Shown here piece by piece: positions 31,756 through 41,984 of a stretch of DNA of 64,000 nucleotides. The DNA lies in contig CM043970.1 of the NCBI GenBank assembly GCA_014529385.2, forward strand, positions 60,889,523 through 60,953,522. Direction: 5' to 3'. Position 1 is the stretch's first letter. Each line of letters begins with the position of its first letter. The DNA comes from Adiantum capillus-veneris. Its lineage: Eukaryota; Streptophyta; Polypodiopsida; Polypodiales; Pteridaceae. Below the pieces are notes generated by a model. That model did no database searches. It saw only the letters and a list, made by a program, of their open reading frames with translations, and was not told where the DNA came from. The position numbers and the translations under genes are program-made.

Positions 31756-34608
31756 TGTAACTAAGTCAGACTTTGTAAATAATTAATTTATTTACGAGAA
31801 AAGAATTATCTAATTAGTTGTGTGCACATCAGAATAGATTTAGCAGTTCTGGGGCCTCCGGTGCGCCCAAGTTTGGGCCAGTGCACCTCAGGGAGACCCT
31901 AGCAGAAAATACCATGAAGCCCTAGCGATTGGGAAATCGGGTCTTCAATGAAGGGGTAGATAGTAGCCTCAGATTTCAGGCTCAGAAAATTACGCGCGCT
32001 AGTGCAAGCACAGGAATGAGATGGGGTCCTTAGAATAATAACTCTAAGGCCTGATTATTTTACGGCCTTAGGATAAGTTAGTTAAAAGTAAACTTAAATG
32101 ATTTGCGCAGGACCAAATGGCCGGACAAGTGCGAACGGGTAATGCCAGAGCATTGCTGGTACGGCAATGCGCTAGGGAGCAGATAACGTTTTCATTTGTT
32201 GCATCTATGTGTGCAGTTGTGCACTTAATTGCACATTTCATTAACTAGCATAGGATTTTTAACACTAGGTTGGTAACATAACAGGACATAAAAGTGTCCT
32301 TTCAGGGTTTTGAAAAAAACCTCCAAAACCATAGTAGATCCACTCATTTTGTAAAATCCTTTCATGAGGTTATAGTTCAAGGCCTACTACACATGTAAAA
32401 AATAAGAAACTTGTAAAATTTCTCATCTTTTGGTCACACCAAGCCTCCAAAGTTGATGGACCAGTACATTTTCATCAAAACAGTCATTTCTTACGTTTTG
32501 TTGCATAAAAATAAGATTAGGGATTTTTATAGGACTTGAGATAAATTCCCTAGTTAACTTCAATGGGTTGGTGATCAGAACATATGATTGCTTCTCACTC
32601 ACTATTTTTTGTTTTGCCAAAAGAAATAGGTACAAAAAAGTTGAATTTTTACCATTCTGCAAACCTATCATCAAAGTTTCTATAGCCACGCTCAATACAA
32701 ATAATATATGCATGTTTTATTAGTTCCCTATTGTCCTTTAGGTTCATAAGGAGCCATGGAGCATGTCAAAATAATAATACATCTCTTACCAAGGGGAATC
32801 TTGTGGACAAAGATGAAGTGCTAAATACAACAAACATGAAAAAACTGGGTTCAACATTATGAGTTGTAGAATCCCATAGAAACTATTCAATATCTAGGCA
32901 AATTTGATCCTTATGACTAGATATGGTTACTACCTACAAAATGCATGTAGTTGTCACAAGAAACTAACAATATTGAAAAAGCTATACTTGATATACTAGA
33001 ATGTTTCGTTTTCTTCTATAATTGAAAAAATCAACCATCGTTGTCTACTATGCAAAATAGGGTATTAGGTGCCCCAAAACTCAAGGAATATTAGCTTTAT
33101 GTTACAATATGCGACATAGAAAATCAAAACTGCATTTGGATATCATGAAAGCCACCAAAAAAATCATAGAAGAGCTAAAATTGGCTAAAAAATAGGATTT
33201 AACAATTTTTGTAATTTGGTCATAACTTACAACTTTAACATTTATTTCTCCCTAGAAGCATCAGGACATGTTGAGGACTACTAAAGATAGTTCTCTAGCA
33301 TTATAGACCTCACAAACATGAATTCTAGAGTGGTATAGTTGCAAAAAGTTGAAAAAAGCCAAAAACAGGACCCGTTTTTTCACACAGTTTAGGTTGTGAA
33401 ATGTTGTGCAAGGACAAGGTTAAAGATGGAATTGATATTCCAAAAAAATGTCGAGTTTTTTTCAGCTCATGAGACAACTTTCTAGACAGATAGCACCTCA
33501 AAATCCATTTTGAAACTCTTGACATAATTCAAGGAAAATGGTCACTTAACAGGACATAAAAATGTCCCAGGACATAAAAGTGTCCCATTACCAACGTAGT
33601 GTTAAAGTCAAAAGTTGAATGGTTTAAAATTTTTTAAATAAGTGTGCCACTTGGCACACTTTCCCATGCAATCTCTCTCTCTCTCCCTCACTCCCTCTCT
33701 TCATGCTAGCGCCCCCTCTTCTGGGAGGCTATAAGAGACCAGCCCCTCCCCCTCTTGCCAGGTTGGCAGTGCACTACCCCCCCCCCCCCCCCCAAGTTGA
33801 CCATCCTCTACACAGTGAAGCTCTGCATTGAAGCTTCAGAGAAGCACCTTGTGGTGTATGTGGAGCCTCTGAGCACCCATCACCTAGAACAAGGCCTCTC
33901 ATGGTTGCATACAGCTTTGGGAGAAGTTTCATCGCATAAAGTAGTAGAAAACTCTCTTTCTCCCTTGTTTAGCTGCTGCAAATTCCCTGTTTTCAGCCCC
34001 TAATCACTTGTATTAGGGTGAATTTCAGCAAAGTCTTAATAGAACCTTGTTCCCACTACCTATTCTACACATACACCAAGTTTGGAGCATTTCCATCGCG
34101 AAAAGGACCTCCATTTTGGCATTGGAACGCGCTCAGGTAACAATTTCTGGTTATGTGCAGAAAATTACAGCAAGCATGCGTGTGTGTGTTTTGCATGTTT
34201 CTGTGGTTGGTTGATTGCAGGAATGATTACGTCCAAAGTGGCACAGTTAGCGGAAGATAGACCCTCATTCGTGAGAGCTTCCGATGAGTTTTGTGGAAGG
34301 TAGACTCTCCCCTACGAGAGCTTCCCAAAGTCTCGCAGAAGAGGATAGATCCTCTCAGTAGTCAGAGAGCAGTTCTTCTACTCTCTCAGTCAGAAGCAAA
34401 AAAAGACCAAGAAAGAATAGCGAACGGGCTTTCGCCCCATTCCTGTGCTTGTAAAGATTCTCCCTTAGTAATAAAGATATTCTCTTTATGGGGGCGGACC
34501 AGCCCATCTTCTGGTCCCCAATGAAGTGTCAAGCTTGCTCTCTCTCTCTCTAATTCTCTTGAGTATTTGAAGTACAATTAACAGTCAGTTTATGCTTCCG
34601 TATTGACA
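31756..34608 (+). repeat. 3' LTR of element B, interrupted
   Basis: Matches 25428-27053 throughout apart from the 1339-bp insertion at 32263-33601 and much shorter dinucleotide tracts. It also has a C-run of about 15 (33777-33793) where the 5' LTR has ctacccccaccc. Ends tattGACA at 34608. Confidence 0.95.
32263..33601. mobile_element. 1339-bp inverted-repeat DNA element with TTAA duplications
   Basis: Absent from the 5' LTR, so its ends are exact. It starts CACTAGGTTGGTAA and ends with the inverted TTACCAACGTAGTG (one mismatch over 14). TTAA flanks both sides (32259-32262 and 33602-33605), while the empty site at 25931-25934 has one TTAA. Subterminal copies of the near-palindrome ggacataaaagtgtcc occur once at the left end and twice at the right. 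No transposase-like ORF is seen, so it is non-autonomous. TTAA duplications are typical of piggyBac and Kolobok; the CACTA start recalls the CACTA superfamily, whose duplications are usually 2-3 bp. Superfamily is left open. Confidence 0.88.
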
Positions 34609-34862
34609 ATTGCCTTTCTTTCCTCGGCTGCCAAGCGCTCTTTCTCACGCTCGCGATCCAAGGTGACACGTTGCGCTTCTTGTTGTAACATCATGTCCAT
34701 CATCGTCTTGACCAAAGCCTTCATAGGATTTGATGCAATCCTTGGCGTGGATGGGGAGGGGGGAGGGTCGGAAAAACCTCTTGGTGGGGAAGATTCTTCT
34801 TGGCCACTTCCATGCTCATCACCTCCATGCGAAGTTTCCATTCCGCTTCGGGTGAAGACCAT
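34609..34862 (-). pseudogene. Element C Gag, N-terminal part
   Basis: Starts at an ATG on the minus strand (34862). It encodes a Pro/Ser-rich leader (SSPPRGFSDPPPSPSTPR) and then the start of the charged coiled coil (LDREREKERLAAEERKA), which continues at 25421 beyond element B. Its position, about 400 bases inside the primer-binding site, is right for a gag start. Confidence 0.85.
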
Positions 34863-35274
34863 ACACTGAAGTTTTGGGTTCTTAAGTTCACAAGGAACTT
34901 GGGTTCTTAGTTCTTGAGGTTCTGGAGTCTTGAGATTCTTCTTTCACTTGCAATCTGTGTTAGAGAAGGATCTTCTCTTACCCGAGCTCTTCTCTTTCCC
35001 ATGGGCACACCCCTTGGCGGCCTTGCGCTCACACCAAGGTTGCTTTTTCCCACATCACATCGATTGGCCGGCCGCTAAGTGCACTGTCCGCTCTCAATGA
35101 GTGAAAAGAGAAATAAGGGGAGGCTGGACAAGCCCTTCTTTCTTGGGTTTCTTGTCACTCTTCAAAACACGATCAGGAATTGACACGCCCAAGTGGACTT
35201 GGGTTACATGCGACCGCAACAAGCAAAAAAAAATTCTATGGTGCTTTCCTTGAGTGATACAGAACACTATCAAA

Positions 35275-35286
35275 GCTCTGATACCA
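35275..35286 (-). promoter_or_regulatory. Primer-binding site of element C
   Basis: Reverse complement of gctctgatacca is TGGTATCAGAGC, one base inside the 5' LTR. Confidence 0.95.
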
Positions 35287-35287
35287 A

Positions 35288-36460
35288 TGTAAGGTGCAGC
35301 GGAAGTGAATGTTGAACTTTGCTCAAGATGAGTGCTCCAAACTGTGCTCAAGGGTTCCTTTTACTTATGGAAGGGAGAGCCTTCCTTTCCTTTAGTGAGA
35401 GAGTGCAAATGATCACAAACAAAGTGGTCAACACTGTGAGTGAAGGTGCTGAGACTAAGAGATAGAGAGAGAAGAATACAACACCAGAATGTTGTCAAAC
35501 CCTCCTCCGAAGGCCCTTCTCTCTATGGCGAGAGTGGTCTACTATTGATTGCACAAATCTCTACAATGCAATGGACTTGCTGACGATGAGGACGACGACG
35601 AGACGGGTTGAAAACTGAAAATGTTAAGGGCTGAAATCTGCAAATCTTGTATCTGTTGAATTCTGACTCTATGTCGGTGACAACGGCGATGACGACGATG
35701 CGCTGAAAACGTAGATTCTAAAATCTGCGAATAGCAGGCTGAATCTGCAAACGCTAACTGACCGTGCGGTGAGGATCTGCTGCGGGAAGGTGAGATCTGC
35801 GAGGTTTGGGGGCTGCGTTACAGAGTCTATATGCTGAAAACTGAAAACGCTAATGCAAACAAGGGGCTTGTCACCAGGAATTTGCAAAATGCTCGGCTAT
35901 CTTGCTGTGTAAAAAATGCTAGGGCTGATCTGATATCCTACTGCAAAAACGCTGTGGTATCTGCTGTCGCCAAGCTGTCTGCAACAACTACTGAAAACGC
36001 TAGGCTTGTTCTGCAATTAATAAAAAACGCTGGCTGTCTTTGGTGGTTGAAAACGCTATGTTTGCTTGCCGGCCTTGCTGAGAAGGTGCACTTCAACTAT
36101 CGTCTCCTGCCTCTTTTGCCAAAAATCACTAGCGCAGTAGCGCGCTAGCTTTTTATTTATAGATCCTTAGTCAGATTGCCCTTTCCCAACAAAGTCACTT
36201 ATTAATAATAAGTGAAAAATGGCTAAAAAAGGAAAAATAGGTTTTCAGCACTGTAAAATGCTCTTGATGGAATTTGATGGTGCTGCCGATGATCATGCTG
36301 TGTGCAACCAGAGGATATGCATCTACTCTAAGTGCCTGGACATGCACGGTCTGCGAACAGACTCACAAAAGTGCCAGAACACTTCCTAAGCTAGGCTAAC
36401 TGAACCCTTGCCATGAAGTAGCTTGTCCACATGCGCATAGGGTTAGATGTGCACGAGACA
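35288..36460 (-). repeat. 5' LTR of element C
   Basis: 1173 bp partner of 19637-20807. Minus-strand TATA at about 36149-36161 (ttttatttatag in plus). Numerous AAAACGCT motifs. Outer flank CCCCT. Confidence 0.92.
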
Positions 36461-36632
36461 CCCCTCCCTACCTACGACGTTCTAAAACACCCCCTACGAT
36501 AGAGCCTCCCAACCCCTTGTGCCGCCAAGCGTTCTGAAACGCTCGCACGAGCAACTGTCACTACCGACACCATGGACTGTATCTTCCCCCTACTAACGCC
36601 TAGAGTTTTGGAACGATATAGGTTGTAGGTGT

Positions 36633-37802
36633 TGTAAGGTGCAACGGAAGTGAATGTTGAACTTTTCTCAAATGAGTGCTCCGAACTGTGCTCAAGGGTT
36701 CCTTTTACTACGAAAGGGAAAGCCTTCCGTTCCTTTAGTGATAGAGTGCAAATGATCACAAACAAAGTGGCAGACATTGTGAGTGAAGGTGTTGAGACTG
36801 AGAGATAGAGAGAGAAGAGATTACGACACGAGAAGAGTTGTCAAACCCTCCTCCAAGGGCCCTTCTCTCGATGGCGAGAGAAGTCTATGCTATTGATTGC
36901 ACAAATCTGATACAAGGTGCTGATGTTGTGAGTCTAAGTGATGCTATGTCGAAGTCGACGGTGCGGATGACGATGACGATGCTAAGGCTGAAAACTGAAT
37001 GCTGCGAGTCGGTCACTATTACACCAAGTCGGGGCTGATCTGCAAACTTGATAGCTGAGGAAAAACGCTGCTTCTCAGGGCTGGAAAAACGATGGGACAG
37101 CAATGTAAAAACACTGGTGTAGACCTTTGGAAACGCTGCTATTCTTGGCTGAAAACCACTGGTTCTACCAGTGATTGTCAAGGCTGAAAAACGCCAGCAA
37201 GCCAGGCTGAAAAACGTTGTCCAAAGGGGCTGAAAAACGCTGTCAAGCCAGGGCTGAAAACGCTGTCTTGCATGCTGCAAAAACGTTGGACCAATGGGCT
37301 GCAAAAGCGCTGGACCAAAGGGTTGCTCTGCTGCAGAAGTGGCTACTAAAAAAGCTGGGCTTTACTGATGAAAAACGCGAGGGCTTTGCAGGGGTTCTTG
37401 CTTGAGAAGTCTCCTGGAGGGCCTGCTGCAAGTAGGTGGCCGTGCTCTCCTTTCCTCTTCTGCCAGAATCCACTAGCGCTAGGTTTTCTTTTATATATGC
37501 TTGGCTTAATTGCCCTACTCAGTTTCCCAACAAAAGTCACTTAAAAATAATAAGTGAAAAATGGCTAAAATAGGGAATATAGGTTTTCTGCACTGTAAAA
37601 TGCTCCTGATGGAATCTGATGGTAATGCTGATGATCATGTTGTGTGCAACCAGAGGATATGCATCTACTCTAAGTTCCTGGTCATGGACGGTCTGCGAAC
37701 AGATTCACAAAAGTGCAAAGACACTTCCTAATCTAGGCTAACTGAACCCTTGTCATGAAGTAGCTTGTCCACGTACACAAAGGGTTATATGTGCACGTGA
37801 CA
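36633..37802 (-). repeat. Solo LTR of the element C family
   Basis: 1170 bp starting tgtaaggtgcaacgg and ending cacgtgaca, homologous to both LTRs of element C but with a diverged middle (37040-37330), where GGCTGAAAAACGCTG is repeated many times. Flanks are GGTGT and AGTGT, a target duplication with one change. No internal sequence adjoins it, so it is a recombination-derived solo LTR. It sits in element D, 172 bp from the end of element C. Confidence 0.9.
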
Positions 37803-38978
37803 AGTGTCAACACCGCATCTAACTCTCCTTCCCCTTGTTGGAGCTAGTGTTTCAAAAACGATGTGGGTTGTGAGTCGGTCCCTTGCTTTGGTAACCCAAA
37901 GCCCAAGAGAGGGACATCGGAGCAAATACACTTGGTGACGCGAGGGTGCAAAGCATTTTAGCAGACGAGTGGACCGGCTTGGCAGTTGAAGCGGCGAGGA
38001 GAATTTTGCGGCTTGGTGCTAGTGCGGCCACCCTTGGAGTGCGAGAAGGTTTTCACGAGTTCTAGATCTTGCAACTTCAACATGGCCCCCCTTGCTCAAG
38101 CCCCGACGACAATGACCAAAACCAACAAGTGGCTATGGATAGCGGATCCACTATCCAATTAGCGGCCTATGCATCGACACAGTTCTCAAGAAACCTGGAA
38201 AACTTTTTGGATTGAGATTGTGAAGTCAAAAGCAAATGGACAAGTTCACGACAATGGCAAAGGCAAGCTAGACAAGGATGGCAATGCTAGTACTCAATTA
38301 GCTGCCTTGGTACCCATGAGGTACGACCACAATTTTTATGAATGTGACTCGACGCTTTGTTTGGCTCGGAAGTTTGAAGCCAAAGACAAAAGCAAAAACT
38401 CACAAATAGACAATGATAGAGATAGACTGGACAAAGATTACGGTAATGACAGAGGAGATCAGCATGGCACACATGGCAACGACCACAATGGCCTCGACGT
38501 CAAATTTCTGGTCAAATGACACGTATCACCACTAGCTTCAGCTAGAGAGAAGCTTGTGAGTGGTAGAGAGGGGCAAGCAATGCTCCCTATAATTAATTTC
38601 GACCCTTATGTTGGATTTCAAGTTATCGGTGTTTGGACCCATAGGTCGGAGTTCAATGCATATGCATTTGGCAAGGAACCAATCAGGCATCTAAAACACT
38701 ACGGATGAGCACGCCAATTCATTCTTGATGGTCGGATCATGGACAATATGTGTTCCATAGTTCATTATCTTGGAGTTTTATATTTTGGACACAGTGTGGT
38801 CTAGAGTTCAAATTTTCTACAAAGACAAAGGATGTTCAAGATGGCATTATTCTCAGATACAAAGTTGAGGGGAGCAACAACGAGGTGTATCCAATTGCTG
38901 GCAACTTCTGGAGTGTCCATGGTAGCTTCTTCATCGACTTGTCTCGCTATTGATGTCCACTATGAGCTACAGAGAGGG
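37803..38978 (+). other. Internal region of element D, second unit (3' part)
   Basis: Continues the element D interior interrupted at 19636 and 36632. From about 38170 it aligns with 18620-19080 of the first unit. The 117-codon ORF at 38169-38519 is Lys/Asp/Asn-rich without a domain and is not preserved in the first unit, so I do not call it a gene. The last part (38700-38960) is repeated again just after LTR 3. The purine tract agagaggg (38971-38978) precedes LTR 3. Confidence 0.6.
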
Positions 38979-39205
38979 TGTTAGAGTTTTGGCATCTCAA
39001 GTGAACTGCCCAATGTGATCCCACTATTTCTTTTGGCTTTTAGGTATTTTGTTTACTTATATGTCAAAGTTTAGGTAGAACAATTTATTGAGGTTGCTAT
39101 ATAAGCAACCCCTTCTCTCCATTGTATACATATTCAATTATTCATTGCCAAGGTTGATTGGTTCTCTCTCTCTCTCTCTACACTTCTGCATTGTCAACTT
39201 TGACA
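38979..39205 (+). repeat. LTR 3 of element D
   Basis: 227 bp, TGTTAGAG ... CTTTGACA. It has tatataagcaacc at about 39099-39111 and only a short (CT)n. Confidence 0.8.
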
Positions 39206-39640
39206 AAGTGCACCGATCCATTGTTGTTGGCCCGATTATGGACAAGATGTGTTTCAAAGTTCATTGTCAAGAAATTCTCGATGTGATGTATTCACAACTC
39301 ACTAATGGGGATTCTTCGACATGGCATTCTTCTAAGGTAAAAAGTTGAGGGTAGCAAAACCAAGGTGCAAGGCCTTCTACTAGGATGTTCATGGTAGCTT
39401 CTTCATCGACTTCATCTCACATATAGTACGTATGGTCTGTATAGTACACATCGTACACATTAATCTTGGTTTGGAGGCACATCAAGCATGTTACCAAAGT
39501 GGTTGTTGAAAACATTGCGAGATCCTTAAACTTCAAACTTTCTACTAAATTGACGTGTTGTGTATATGATAGCCTTGACAAGTGCCAAATGTTGAGGCAA
39601 ATGAACCTTTACCTCAGGTGAACTATGCCTTGATGTCCTC
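39206..39640. other. Fragment repeating the 3' interior of element D, then unrecognised DNA
   Basis: 39220-39420 is a diverged copy of 38720-38945 (shared gacaagatgtgtt/gacaatatgtgtt and catggtagcttcttcatcgac). It therefore looks like another broken unit of the element D array. After about 39420 I recognise nothing until the copia fragment. Confidence 0.5.
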
Positions 39641-39930
39641 CGTGACAAAGAATAGAGTAACAATTGATGAGACCCTTTCACAACTAAACTAGAAAGAAGT
39701 CATTTAGGTAGATCTTGATTCCATCAAGAGGAAAAGCACATGGGTCCACGACCACCAAAGGGGAAGGCCATGGTGTCAAAAGGATCTACTATATGAAGGA
39801 CAAATCAAATGGGTCATTGGATAAGCACAAGACACACCTCATTGCCAAGGGCTTTTCTCAAAGATTGGGTGGCACCTATGACGAGACCTTTGGGGAGAGA
39901 GTGTCCCCTTTGACCTGCATTTGGAGTCAA
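39640..39930 (+). pseudogene. Ty1/copia reverse-transcriptase fragment
   Basis: The plus-strand frame gives VKRIYYMKDKSNGSLDKHKT, then HLIAKGFSQRLGGTYDETFGE. This is the start of copia RT (the family pattern is K-x-K-x-x-G-x-x-x-[KR]-[YH]-K-[AT]-[RH]-L-[VI]-A-K-G, then Y-x-E/D-T-F). The catalytic YVDD and everything after about 39930 are missing, and upstream frames are broken. A copia element was truncated here against sequence of opposite orientation. Confidence 0.75.
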
Positions 39931-40500
39931 TATCCTGTATGGACACTACATTCACCATGAAGACCACCTCCATGCCAAAATTGCACACTTTGTGCACCGA
40001 CATGAGATGGAAACTCAATTATGGAGCAAATGAAACTACAACATCGCCACATATTGGATAACTGAACCTTCAAAGGTGTCATGTTCCATGAAGCACCACT
40101 ATCTAGGATCCAACTTTGAGAATCTCTAACCGCAAAATCTTTCTCAGCCTTCGATGTTGCAGGAGAAGTCTCTAAAGGTATCATTACCAAATGAACAAAG
40201 GCTACAACCCTTATTGTAGCTAAAGAAGTAGAATCCTCACCAACTCCCTTTGGACACTTCTGCCAATAATGGCCTTTTTCTCCACAATTGTTGCAATGTT
40301 GCTTAGCTTTCAAAGCCTACTTTTCAACATCCATCTTGTTGTTGTTATTGTTGCTTTTCTTTTACCCTTCTACTTCTTCTTCTTCTTGTTATAAATCACC
40401 AAGTCATTGTGGCGCGGTCTCTTTCCCTCGGACTGCATTTAAGATTGAACGGCTCCTTTTGGTCCAATACCATCGGGACTATCTCCTCCAAAGTAAATAT
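39930..40500 (-). pseudogene. Ty1/copia gag zinc knuckle and protease fragment
   Basis: On the minus strand the 128-codon ORF (40313 to 39930) has a perfect CCHC knuckle, CNNCGEKGHYWQKC (40254-40295). About 50 residues later comes the copia protease motif SWILDSGASWNMTP (Asp-Ser-Gly at about 40095-40103). Upstream sequence to about 40500 shows broken gag with a Lys-rich stretch. It runs opposite to the RT fragment at 39640-39930, so the two fragments meet head to head and are not one colinear element. Confidence 0.75.
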
Positions 40501-41634
40501 ACTTCAATTAGCCATTCATAATTAGCGAAGAACATTTGGTATAATGAGAAGAAAAATGAGCAAGTAAAATGGCTATGTCCTCCAAATTCATCATGTTACT
40601 CAAAGGGGCATATGAAGTATCTCCTATTGAAGCTCTTGTATCTTGTTGATATGCTCCCTGATGCATGTTTGCTTGGTATCCAAGTTCAGCAATTGCATCT
40701 TCAAAGCAATCGGCTTCATCAGAGACACTCGATTGTATAGAAGGGCAAGTGGTTCCCAAATCAGCATCACGTCCTTCATCCATCGAATGTGATTGATGAT
40801 AGATGGTGTAATGATGAGAATAATGAATTATCAAATTCGAACATTGATATGCTCTTACGGATTTCCTCCTGCTAGATCGTTTTGTGTCTAGAAGTTGTTA
40901 CTGACAAAGCCTCCAAGATCATATGAGTCGAAGACCACCGTCATAGTCGCCCTCCAAAAGGCATAGATCTTGACATTCAATTGCCAAACAAACATTAGGA
41001 AATGTTGGTAAATTAGAAATCTTGATTAATTGACCTCCCTTGCCGCAATAAAACTACAACCAATCTCTTTCCTTACTTCTTCATCACGAATCGAGTTCTT
41101 ATTAGATCCTTCACGCCTTCCTTGGTGAAGGAAAATAGGACATGTGAAGAGATTAAGGCAAGGTGAGAGGAAGAGAGTTCTTTGATTTGAGATTTTTTTA
41201 TTAGATTGTATGAAACCTTAATTTCTAATGTATTTTTTAAACTTTGAGCTCAAGGGAGTTAAATTGAAGAGACTCCCAAGACCCCTGCTGTTCTTCCCTC
41301 CCTCCTTGTGCGACATCTGAGGTTCTGATTACTCCCCTCCCCGAATCTCAGTTGATTCGCCTTGTTTTTTGATCCGAGCTACTTAGATTGAAGGGAACCC
41401 AAAATTTTGGCCGGAAGAGAGTTCAAAGCGAGGGTGAAAAATAGCAGCAACTGATAGTACTTTCCTCCCTATCGAGAAAAGTAAGCACCAAAAATTTTCT
41501 CACATCACCAACCTGACTCGAGAGCACACCGTGGCCAAATAACATAGTAACGTTGTAGCAAAAACAGTGCCACAAACCTCCACACTTGTAGCAGATCTTG
41601 CAAAAACAAGACTAGATAGAGGAAGAGAGATCGC
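40501..41634. other. No recognisable gene
   Basis: Mixed-composition DNA. A minus-strand ORF at 40508-40834 (109 codons, Ser/Asp/Ala-rich) lies next to the copia gag fragment and could be a scrap of the same gag, but no motif supports it. Confidence 0.35.
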
Positions 41635-41635
41635 T

Positions 41636-41680
<45 letters not shown>
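41635..41680. repeat. (TG)n-(GA)n microsatellite
   Basis: About 8 TG units pass into about 15 GA units, upstream of the LINE remnant. Confidence 0.9.
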
Positions 41681-41683
<3 letters not shown>

Positions 41684-41984
41684 GCTTATCTCACACATGA
41701 GGTTTTTTGGGGAATGATTTTTGAGGTTATTCCCCTCTGTTGGTTCATATGAATCTTGATTTTGATGCCGCCTGGCATCGCTTTGTTATGAGGGTGCAAA
41801 GTGTTATTTGTGACTATGGCAAGCATTAAATGCAGTGCACTAGAGGGGAAGTCAAAGATGCGAAGCATGCTTGTCAATGACAACAAGAGTTGGCTGATTT
41901 GCGGCCTCTGTCTAATTCTGAGATGTCGGAGCTATATGAAGCCTCTGTGTGTATTCAACGTAATGACAAGCGAAAGCTTGCTAA

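Larger units (their letters stand above)
25428..34608 (+). mobile_element. Nearly intact chromovirus B, inserted in the gag of element C
   Basis: 5' LTR 25428-27053, primer-binding site 27055-27066, gag, pro, RT, RNase H, integrase and chromodomain, polypurine tract ending at 31755, and 3' LTR 31756-34608 (lengthened by an internal 1339-bp DNA element). Flanking 5-mers are ATTGT and ATTGC, a target duplication with one later transition. The minus-strand gag of element C reads up to each flank, which proves nesting. The lesions in coding sequence are one frame change between gag and pro, one TAA in RT and one frameshift in the chromodomain. Confidence 0.95.
19637..36460 (-). mobile_element. 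Degenerate chromovirus C, inserted into element D
   Basis: Both LTRs (19637-20807 and 35288-36460) are in minus orientation. A primer-binding site (35275-35286) and polypurine tract (20808-20822) are at the expected inner edges. CCCCT is present exactly at both outer sides (19632-19636 and 36461-36465), a perfect 5-bp target duplication. The interior encodes gag, protease, RT, RNase H, integrase and a chromodomain on the minus strand, with many stops and frameshifts, and is split in gag by element B. Removing B leaves about 7.6 kb, a normal chromovirus length. Confidence 0.92.
17596..39205 (+). mobile_element. Three-LTR non-autonomous element D (host of the nested insertions)
   Basis: Three related short LTRs lie in the same orientation at 17596-17968, 19148-19423 and 38979-39205. 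All begin TGTTA, carry ...ggcatctca near the start and a tatata(a)gcaacc promoter-like stretch, and end CTTTGACA. The first two are followed by initiator-Met primer-binding sites; the third is preceded by a purine tract (agagaggg). The two internal regions align with each other, although the second is split by element C and a solo LTR. No pol domain is seen. LTR-internal-LTR-internal-LTR is the expected product of unequal recombination between copies. The flanks (CCTTG and AAGTG) do not match. Confidence 0.75.

Noticed and set aside
38169-38519. 117-codon Lys/Asp/Asn-rich ORF in element D
   Set aside because: The homologous segment of the first D unit (about 18620-18950) is not open in the same frame.
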